From contig RPPU01000346.1 in assembly GCA_003819975.1 (NCBI GenBank), forward strand, positions 1-5,399: a stretch of DNA of 5,399 nucleotides, read 5' to 3'. This document shows positions 1 through 4,274 of the stretch, piece by piece (position 1 is the stretch's first letter; each line of letters starts with the position of its first letter). The notes under the pieces are model-generated. The model was not told where the DNA came from, made no database searches, and worked only from the letters and a program-made list of their open reading frames with translations. The stretch is from Desulfobacteraceae bacterium. Lineage in GTDB: Bacteria > Desulfobacterota > DSM-4660 > Desulfatiglandales > HGW-15. The position numbers and the translations under genes were made by a program.

Positions 1-104
1 ATTTCCGCGATGCGCCGCCCTATTTCATGGTGGAAGGCTCGGCCAATGTTTGCAAGATGATCGTGGCTACCGATCAACTCGGTATCCGCAAGGCCAATAA
101 ATAA
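1..104 (+). CDS. Acyl-CoA dehydrogenase family protein, C-terminal end (partial)
   Basis: The reading frame is open from the window edge (first full codon at base 3) to TAA at 102-104, giving 33 residues ending RKANK. They fit the last helix of acyl-CoA dehydrogenases: an RDA triplet, then VEGS where the family usually has YEGT, then a hydrophobic IVATDQLG stretch like the usual I-I-A-R-x-x-x-G ending. In the short- and medium-chain and glutaryl-CoA dehydrogenase branches the Glu of this motif is the catalytic base that removes the alpha proton; it is kept here (GAA at 33-35). The enzyme would be a cytoplasmic FAD flavoprotein passing electrons to ETF. Because the next gene is gcdA, a glutaryl-CoA dehydrogenase, possibly the non-decarboxylating type known from anaerobes, is a reasonable guess, but substrate cannot be read from this tail. 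Family assignment is fairly secure; substrate is inference. Confidence 0.7.
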   Translation, partial: FRDAPPYFMVEGSANVCKMIVATDQLGIRKANK

Positions 105-143
105 TGTTTTATTGATCCTGAAAATCCAGGATCAATAAAACAT
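104..143. repeat. Perfect 17-bp inverted repeat just after the dehydrogenase stop
   Basis: Arms 104-120 and 127-143 pair perfectly around a 6-nt AAAATC loop; the inner part is the GC-containing GATCCTG/CAGGATC. The left arm begins on the last base of the upstream stop codon. No U-run follows the stem on either strand, so it is not a canonical intrinsic terminator, but its position suggests transcript 3'-end formation, mRNA stabilisation or attenuation between the dehydrogenase and gcdA. The sequence TTTATTGATC from the left arm occurs again at 232-241. Confidence 0.75.
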
Positions 144-145
144 GA

Positions 146-200
146 ATTCCGGCCTGTCACGCCGTAGGCCTTGCGAAGGCGGACAAAGAATTACCGGAAT
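146..200. repeat. REP-like nested hairpin element
   Basis: An outer inverted repeat, ATTCCGG (146-152) with CCGGAAT (194-200), encloses a GC-rich core. In the core, GCCTT (168-172) pairs with AAGGC (176-180) around a GCG triloop, and CGCC (160-163) can alternatively pair with GGCG (178-181). A further imperfect hairpin, 193-220 (ACCGG/CCGGT and ATCT/AGAT with one A:A mismatch), overlaps its right end. The core contrasts with the AT-rich surroundings and looks like a short dispersed palindromic (REP/MITE-type) element. Only one copy is in the window, so repetition elsewhere is inferred. The rest of the 105-314 gap shows no ORF of note and no convincing promoter. Confidence 0.5.
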
Positions 201-303
201 CTGAATACAGAGATACCGGTTTATGAAATTATTTATTGATCGACCTTTTATCTCGTTGTGGAAACGTTTAAAAAAGTCCGGGCTTTGTTGACCGTACATT
301 TTC

Positions 304-309
304 AGGAGG
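304..309 (+). promoter_or_regulatory. Ribosome binding site of gcdA
   Basis: AGGAGG lies 5 nt before the ATG at 315. It decides the start: an upstream in-frame GTG at 258 would add 19 residues but has no Shine-Dalgarno sequence, and those residues do not resemble the beginning of GcdA proteins. Confidence 0.9.
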
Positions 310-314
310 AAAAA

Positions 315-2048
315 ATGAGACCTTATTTTGAAAAGATGACCCCTTTCGGTAATCCTTTAACCGACAAACAAAAACAGGAAGCCGTGGAAAACCGCGAACA
401 AATCGGTCAAGTTGAAAAGCAAGTAGCTGAAGCCGTGACCGCCGTGAAGAATGCCGGTATCCCCGCTGCAGAAATCAAAAAACGCGGCCAGACCACGGTC
501 TGGGAACGAATTGAATACCTGGTCGAACCCGGAACCTGGTGTCCGCTGCATACGCTGTACAATCCCCTTGATAATGAAGAAGGCACGACCGGCGTGATCG
601 ATGGTTTGGCCAAAGTCAGCGGCAAATGGTGCGTGGTTATCGGATTTGACAACAAAGTCATGGCCGGCGCCTGGATTGCCGGGCAAGCCGACAATCAACT
701 CCGTGTGACCGACTTGGCCAAACGACTGCACATTCCCCTGGTTTGGATTGTGAACTGCAGCGGCGTCAAACTGACCGAACAGGAAGAAGTCTATGCCAAT
801 CGGCGCGGCAACGGCACCACCTTTTTCAGACATGCCGAATTGGAAAAACTGGGCGTGCCCATCATTGCCGGCATCTACGGCACCAACCCGGCCGGCGGCG
901 GCTACCAGGGCATCAGCCCGACCATTTTGATCGCCCATAAGGATGCCAACATTGCCGTGGGCGGCGGCGGCATCGTCAGCGGCATGGCTCCTCAAGGCGG
1001 CTTTGACGAAGCCGGCGCAGAGCAGATCATTGAAGCCACCCGCCATTTCAAAGCAACGCCTCCCGGAAGCGTGAACATACATCATAAGGAAACCGGTTTC
1101 TTTAAAGAAGTTTACGACACGGAATTCGGAGTCCTCGACGCCTTGAAAAAATACGTGGCCATGGCTCCGGCTTACGATCCCAAATTTTTCAGAGTAGCAG
1201 AACCCAAAGAGCCGCGCTTTTCCGGCGACGACCTCAACAGCCTGATCGCGTTTAATCAAAAAAGAAGTTATAACTTTGACGAGCTGATCGCCCGGTTGAC
1301 CGACAGCAGTGAGCACATGGAATTCCGTCCCGGTTATGGCCCCGAGGTCTATACCGGCTTGGTAAAAATCGACGGCTTCGTGATCGGTTTTATCGGCAAT
1401 CGTCAAGGTTATCTGGGCAAGAATTATCCCGAATATGCCAAGTATCCCGGGATTGGCGGAAAATTATACCGCCAGGGCTTGATCAAGATGAATGAATTCG
1501 TGACCCTTTGCGGCCGCGACCGGGTGCCGATTGTCTGGTTCCAGGATACAAGCGGAATCGATGTGGGTGACATTGCTGAAAAAGCCGAACGCCTCGGATT
1601 AGGCCAATCTTTGATCTATTCCATTGAACAGACCGATGTTCCCCAGATGTGTATTGTACTGAGAAAAGGCACGGCTGCCGCGCACTATGTCATGGGCGGC
1701 CCGACGGCCAACAACCATAACTCGTTTACCTTGGGAACCCCCACCACGGAAATTTACGTGATGCACGGTGAGACCGCCTCAGTCGCTTCTTTTGCCAGAC
1801 GTTTGGTCAAAGAAAAAGACAGCAATAAGCCTTTAAAACCGGTTATTGACAAGATGAATGAATTGGCCCAGGAATATTATAAAAAATCAAGGCCGGTCTA
1901 TTGCGCCAAACGCGGCTTCGTGGATGAGGTTGTTTCTTTCCCCGATTTACGCAAATATATTCAAGCCTTTGCCGGCAGCGCCTATCAGAATCCAACTTCC
2001 CTTTGTCCGCATCATCACATGATGCTCCCGAGGATTATTAAAGGCTAA
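315..2048 (+). CDS. gcdA: Glutaconyl-CoA decarboxylase, carboxyltransferase (alpha) subunit
   Basis: The 577-residue product matches the length and whole-chain pattern of GcdA from glutamate-fermenting anaerobes (Acidaminococcus GcdA is 587 residues, from memory). GcdA moves the carboxyl group of glutaconyl-CoA to the biotin of the GcdC carrier; the GcdB membrane pump then decarboxylates carboxybiotin and exports Na+, yielding crotonyl-CoA. It has the two crotonase-fold carboxyltransferase halves. The N-terminal half has NCSGVK, GTNPAGGGY (about 189-197) and a GGGG oxyanion-type loop (about 216-219). The C-terminal half has GIGGKLYRQG (about 379-388), QDTSGIDVG (about 410-418) and LRKGTAAAHYVMGGP (about 449-463). 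These motifs and the N-terminal PYFEKM segment favour GcdA over propionyl-, acetyl- or methylcrotonyl-CoA carboxylase beta subunits. No frameshift or missing motif is seen. It follows an acyl-CoA dehydrogenase tail by 210 nt and ends at a double terminator, so it is the last gene of its unit; gcdB, gcdC and gcdD are not visible. The complex could also run in reverse as a carboxylase. Confidence 0.93.
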   Translation: MRPYFEKMTPFGNPLTDKQKQEAVENREQIGQVEKQVAEAVTAVKNAGIPAAEIKKRGQTTVWERIEYLVEPGTWCPLHTLYNPLDNEEGTTGVIDGLAKVSGKWCVVIGFDNKVMAGAWIAGQADNQLRVTDLAKRLHIPLVWIVNCSGVKLTEQEEVYANRRGNGTTFFRHAELEKLGVPIIAGIYGTNPAGGGYQGISPTILIAHKDANIAVGGGGIVSGMAPQGGFDEAGAEQIIEATRHFKATPPGSVNIHHKETGFFKEVYDTEFGVLDALKKYVAMAPAYDPKFFRVAEPKEPRFSGDDLNSLIAFNQKRSYNFDELIARLTDSSEHMEFRPGYGPEVYTGLVKIDGFVIGFIGNRQGYLGKNYPEYAKYPGIGGKLYRQGLIKMNEFVTLCGRDRVPIVWFQDTSGIDVGDIAEKAERLGLGQSLIYSIEQTDVPQMCIVLRKGTAAAHYVMGGPTANNHNSFTLGTPTTEIYVMHGETASVASFARRLVKEKDSNKPLKPVIDKMNELAQEYYKKSRPVYCAKRGFVDEVVSFPDLRKYIQAFAGSAYQNPTSLCPHHHMMLPRIIKG

Positions 2049-2076
2049 ATAAAAAGATCGAAACCGATCTTTTTAT
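2049..2076 (+). terminator. Intrinsic terminator of gcdA (first)
   Basis: A hairpin starts one base after the gcdA stop. Arms 2049-2060 and 2065-2076 pair around an AAAC loop; the core is AAAAAGATCG/CGATCTTTTT. The right arm carries a run of five T, so the stem is A/T-flanked and can work on either strand. The GC core is short, so this may be the weaker of the two terminators. Confidence 0.75.
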
Positions 2077-2082
2077 ACATAC

Positions 2083-2110
2083 AAAACGGCTCCCCTCTGG
2101 GAGCCGTTTT
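2083..2110 (+). terminator. Strong intrinsic terminator (second), probably bidirectional
   Basis: A perfect 12-bp stem, AAAACGGCTCCC (2083-2094) with GGGAGCCGTTTT (2099-2110), has a CTCT tetraloop, a GC-rich core and a terminal T-run followed by ATTT. It stands six bases after the first hairpin and seals gcdA transcription from the regulator gene downstream. Confidence 0.93.
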
Positions 2111-2170
2111 ATTTATCCGCAGATTCCGGCTTTATCAATCTTTTCCATAAAACCCAAGTATTTATATTAT

Positions 2171-2258
2171 AAAATTTTTTGATCATAAAAAATTTTATTG
2201 ACAAAATTTTACATATTCAGTAAATTTGCGTACGATAAATTTTGCAATTACAAAATTT
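2171..2258. promoter_or_regulatory. Cluster of six AAATTT cores, probable Lrp-type binding region
   Basis: Six A/T cores containing AAATTT are centred near 2174, 2192, 2206, 2224, 2239 and 2255, 14 to 18 bp apart, in a markedly AT-rich tract. Lrp/AsnC regulators form octamers that wrap DNA with several degenerate AT-rich sites, and they often control their own genes. The tract covers the -35 and -10 boxes of the downstream regulator, which fits autoregulation. Binding is inferred, and AT-richness alone raises the chance of such cores. Confidence 0.5.
2198..2226 (+). promoter_or_regulatory. Sigma70-type promoter of the Lrp-family gene
   Basis: A consensus -35 box TTGACA (2198-2203) is separated by 17 nt from TAAATT (2221-2226), which matches the TATAAT consensus at four of six positions. 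Transcription would begin near 2233, leaving a leader of roughly 50 nt before the ATG at 2287. It lies downstream of the gcdA terminators, as expected for an independent unit. Confidence 0.65.
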
Positions 2259-2260
2259 AT
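2235..2260. promoter_or_regulatory. Perfect inverted repeat, candidate operator
   Basis: ATAAATTTTG (2235-2244) and CAAAATTTAT (2251-2260) are exact reverse complements separated by CAATTA. The 26-bp palindrome sits just after the predicted transcription start of the Lrp-family gene, a normal place for an autoregulatory operator. Which protein binds it is inferred from the adjacent regulator. Confidence 0.55.
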
Positions 2261-2286
2261 GTTGAACATATTAACAATTCAAAATA

Positions 2287-2793
2287 ATGAACCGCTCTAT
2301 TGAGTTCAGTATGGAATCAGAAACTCAAATTAAAGAAATAGATGCTCTGGATAAAAAAATCATCCAGCTCTTGACTGAAGACGGTCGCATGTCTGCCGGA
2401 AAAATCGCCGAACAACTTAATATTACCCCTCCGACTGTCCGTTCCCGCATTGAAAATCTGATTACCAGCGGTTTCATGCGCATTGCCGGTTTGGTAAATG
2501 CTTTTAAAGCAGAGTTTCTCACTATTGCCATTGTGGGCATTAATCTTGAAATGCATCAGCAACTGGATGAAAAAATCGAACAAATATCCAACTTAAGCCA
2601 GGTCCATTGGGCCGCGGTTGTAACCGGAAAATACGATATCATTGTTGAAATTGCGACAACCGAAGGCATCCGCGGTATCTATCGATTCTTGATTGAAGAT
2701 TTACCGCGCGTCGGCGGCATCCGTTCAACAGAATCATTTACAGTCATGAAAGCCAGAAATAAATGGCTTCTATTGCAAAATGGATTAAAGTAA
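2287..2793 (+). CDS. Lrp/AsnC-family transcriptional regulator
   Basis: The 168-residue protein has the size and layout of the Lrp/AsnC (feast/famine) family. An N-terminal winged-helix DNA-binding domain spans about residues 18-68; IDALDKKIIQLLTEDGRMS is the typical opening helix, and IAEQLNITPPTVRSRIENL is the helix-turn-helix. A RAM ligand-binding and oligomerisation domain spans about 75-155, with the conserved VVTGKYDIIVE segment around the Gly at about 114. Such proteins sense amino acids as dimers or octamers. The gene lies 69 bp before ald in the same direction, so control of alanine dehydrogenase, as for AldR-type regulators, is likely. AAATTT inverted repeats stand before both genes. 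Start choice is uncertain: neither ATG 2287 nor the in-frame ATG at 2311 has a Shine-Dalgarno sequence, unlike gcdA and ald; both leave the domains intact. Family certain; ligand and targets inferred. Confidence 0.92.
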   Translation: MNRSIEFSMESETQIKEIDALDKKIIQLLTEDGRMSAGKIAEQLNITPPTVRSRIENLITSGFMRIAGLVNAFKAEFLTIAIVGINLEMHQQLDEKIEQISNLSQVHWAAVVTGKYDIIVEIATTEGIRGIYRFLIEDLPRVGGIRSTESFTVMKARNKWLLLQNGLK

Positions 2794-2801
2794 TTTATTA
2801 A
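2773..2801 (+). promoter_or_regulatory. Possible weak promoter for ald inside the regulator 3' end
   Basis: TTGCAA (2773-2778) and TATTAA (2796-2801), separated by 17 nt, each match the sigma70 consensus at four of six positions. No terminator lies between the regulator and ald, so ald may also be read through from the upstream promoter. AT-rich sequence makes chance matches likely. Confidence 0.25.
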
Positions 2802-2803
2802 TG

Positions 2804-2835
2804 AAATTTAATAATATATTAATTTTATTAAATTT
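2804..2835. promoter_or_regulatory. Inverted repeat upstream of ald, candidate operator
   Basis: AAATTTAATAA (2804-2814) and TTATTAAATTT (2825-2835) are exact reverse complements with a 10-nt AT-only spacer. The AAATTT cores are 26 bp apart, against 16 bp in the palindrome before the regulator, a difference of about one helical turn. The site lies 27 bp before the ald start codon and just after the possible promoter. It may be bound by the Lrp-family protein encoded next door. Confidence 0.5.
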
Positions 2836-2849
2836 ATCAAAACACAAAT

Positions 2850-2855
2850 AGGAGG
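2850..2855 (+). promoter_or_regulatory. Ribosome binding site of ald
   Basis: AGGAGG stands 7 nt before the ATG at 2863 and supports that start, which also gives the standard MKIGVPKE beginning of alanine dehydrogenases. Confidence 0.9.
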
Positions 2856-2862
2856 AAATTAT

Positions 2863-3969
2863 ATGAAAATTGGAGTCCCAAAAGAAATTAAAACCGCTGA
2901 AAAAAGAGTGGCCGCTACACCGGCTATGGTTAAGACCTTAACCGATCATAAACACAAAGTCTTTGTTGAAAAAACAGCCGGCCTTGGTTCGGGTTTTTCC
3001 GATGAAGCCTTTAAAGCCGCCGGCGCCACCATGCTCGATACGGCTGATGATGTCTGGTCTGAAGCGGAGATGATTATTAAAGTCAAAGAACCGGTTGATC
3101 CTGAATTTAAAAGAATGAAACCCGGTTTGATCCTGTTTACCTATTTACATCTGGCCGCGGACCGGGTTTTAACCGAGAAATGCATGAACGCCAAGATTGT
3201 GGGCATTGCTTATGAAACCGTACAATTGCCCGATAAATCCCTGCCTCTTTTGGCTCCCATGAGCGAAGTGGCGGGATCTTTGGCTGCGCAGATGGGCGCT
3301 TTTTGTTTGGAAGCCAAAAACGGCGGCCTCGGCATTCTCCTTTCCGGTGTTCCCGGCGTTAAACCCGCCAAAGTGACCGTTCTGGGCGGCGGCGTTTCCG
3401 GTTTGGCCGCGGCGCGAGTCATTGCCGGCATGGGCGCCAAGGTTTCCATTCTGGATGTCAATATCCCCCGTTTGACCTATCTCCGCGATGTCATCGGCGA
3501 TAAAGTGACTCCTCTGTATTCCAACCCCATCACGGTTGAAGAAGAATGCATGCGCAGTCATCTCGTAGTAGGCTCGGTGTTGATCCCCGGCGCGGCTGCT
3601 CCCAAACTGGTCACCCGCGAACTGCTCAAGAAAATGCAAAAAGGCTCCGCGATTGTGGATATCGCCATTGATCAGGGTGGATGCACGGAAACCTCCAGAC
3701 CGACGACCCATGAAAAACCGATCTATATTGAAGAAAGCGTGGTCCATTACTGCGTAGCCAATATGCCCGGCGCCGTACCGCGCACCTCCACCATGGCTTT
3801 GACCAATGCGACTTCAAAATACGCCGTGGCTTTGGCGGATAAAGGCTGGAAAAAAGCCCTGGCCGATGACCCGGCCCTGAAACTGGGCTTAAATGTCGTG
3901 GACGGCAAATTGGTTTGCCAGCCGGTGGCTCAAAGTTTCACCATGGCTTGCTCGCCGATTGATCTGTAA
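2863..3969 (+). CDS. ald: Alanine dehydrogenase (NAD-dependent)
   Basis: The enzyme interconverts L-alanine, NAD+ and water with pyruvate, ammonium and NADH in the cytoplasm; it acts in alanine catabolism or, in reverse, ammonia assimilation and NADH re-oxidation. The 368 residues match the usual family length. Key residues fall at the positions known for bacterial Ald: Arg15 (EKRVAATP) and Lys75 (IIKVKEP) for the substrate carboxylate and carbonyl, catalytic His96 (TYLHLAA), nucleotide loop GGGVSG at 175-180, Asp198 (ILDVN) for NAD ribose, catalytic Asp270 (DIAIDQGG) and the [13 protein letters not shown] segment from 298. Asp198 points to NAD rather than NADP. Saccharopine dehydrogenase and transhydrogenase alpha share the fold but not this length and residue set. 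The gene follows the Lrp-family regulator by 69 bp and has its own strong ribosome binding site, so alanine- or nitrogen-responsive control is likely. It is intact and ends at TAA, convergent with the minus-strand gene. Confidence 0.97.
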   Translation: MKIGVPKEIKTAEKRVAATPAMVKTLTDHKHKVFVEKTAGLGSGFSDEAFKAAGATMLDTADDVWSEAEMIIKVKEPVDPEFKRMKPGLILFTYLHLAADRVLTEKCMNAKIVGIAYETVQLPDKSLPLLAPMSEVAGSLAAQMGAFCLEAKNGGLGILLSGVPGVKPAKVTVLGGGVSGLAAARVIAGMGAKVSILDVNIPRLTYLRDVIGDKVTPLYSNPITVEEECMRSHLVVGSVLIPGAAAPKLVTRELLKKMQKGSAIVDIAIDQGGCTETSRPTTHEKPIYIEESVVHYCVANMPGAVPRTSTMALTNATSKYAVALADKGWKKALADDPALKLGLNVVDGKLVCQPVAQSFTMACSPIDL

Positions 3970-4021
3970 AAAAATCAGGTTTCACGGTTCACGGTTCACA
4001 GTTAGAGAGCCGTGAACCTGA
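3968..4021 (-). terminator. Probable minus-strand terminator with tandem TTCACGG repeat
   Basis: Arms 3975-3987 and 4010-4021 pair over 12 bp with one bulged T, and on the minus strand the stem is followed by seven T (3974 to 3968, overlapping the ald stop codon). This would end transcripts coming from the convergent gene at 4275-5399. On the plus strand no U-run follows, so its use for ald is doubtful. The left arm and loop contain a 7-bp tandem repeat, TTCACGG twice and then TTCACAG (3981-4001), which offers an alternative pairing, GGTTCACGG (3986-3994) with 4010-4018. The large loop lowers confidence. Confidence 0.5.
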
Positions 4022-4038
4022 CAATCTGATACCTAATA

Positions 4039-4075
4039 AAATAATCTTTGGTCTCTCCGTACCTCTGCGGTGAAT
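4039..4075 (-). repeat. Dispersed repeat, copy 1 (uninterrupted)
   Basis: Read on the minus strand this 37-nt segment runs from ATTCACCGCAGAGG to AGATTATTT. It aligns over its whole length with 4173-4245 once a 35-nt interruption is removed from the latter, with roughly three quarters of bases shared. It resembles the CACAGAG-rich intergenic repeats common in environmental bacterial genomes (recalled, not searched). No coding function is evident. Confidence 0.55.
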
Positions 4076-4134
4076 AAAAAAACGGTGACTTAAATAACCT
4101 TTAGTGAGCAATGTTTCAACCCCGTAGGGCAGAT

Positions 4135-4171
4135 TTTTTTGCTTTCCATCTTCTCAATGGAAAGCAAAAAA
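4135..4171. repeat. Perfect 15-bp inverted repeat
   Basis: The arm at 4135-4149 (six T then GCTTTCCAT) pairs exactly with ATGGAAAGC plus six A at 4157-4171 around a 7-nt loop. The T-run is on the 5' arm whichever strand is read, so it is not a standard intrinsic terminator. It lies between the two repeat copies in the gap after ald. Confidence 0.7.
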
Positions 4172-4172
4172 T

Positions 4173-4245
4173 AAATAATCTCTGTGCTCTCTGGGTCACT
4201 GGAGTAATTTCTAAGTTTTTTGAAATTACGTCTTCTGTGGCGAAT
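4173..4245 (-). repeat. Dispersed repeat, copy 2, interrupted by a small hairpin insert
   Basis: The outer parts (4173-4197 and 4233-4245) together match copy 1 at 4039-4075 in the same orientation. Between them lies a 32-nt segment, 4198-4229, flanked on both sides by GTC (4195-4197 and 4230-4232). It contains a perfect 8-bp stem, GTAATTTC (4204-4211) with GAAATTAC (4222-4229), and a 10-nt loop. Flanking duplication plus internal palindrome suggests insertion of a tiny palindromic element. Such short direct flanks may be chance. Confidence 0.5.
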
Positions 4246-4274
4246 CATCCTCTCTTTACTTCTCCGCTCGGCGC

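Noticed and set aside
258..314. N-terminal extension of gcdA from GTG 258
   Set aside because: No ribosome binding site before it, the added residues are not GcdA-like, and a strong AGGAGG lies 5 nt before ATG 315.
357..1406. Long open frame of 349 codons on the minus strand inside gcdA
   Set aside because: It lies wholly antisense to a confident gene, the product is low-complexity Gly/Ala/Phe-rich without recognisable domains, and there is no ribosome binding site; it is a codon-usage shadow.
2155..2286. Riboswitch or leader peptide before the Lrp-family gene
   Set aside because: The tract is nearly all A/T with no stable GC stems, no conserved aptamer pattern and no short ORF with a ribosome binding site; protein binding sites explain it better.
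3169..3747. Open frame of 192 codons on the minus strand inside ald
   Set aside because: Antisense to the conserved core of alanine dehydrogenase and without any family motif; a shadow.
3970..4274. CRISPR array or small RNA gene in the repeat-rich gap
   Set aside because: Only two diverged repeat copies are present, with unequal and structured spacing; no regular spacers, no tRNA or rRNA features, and no clear promoter.
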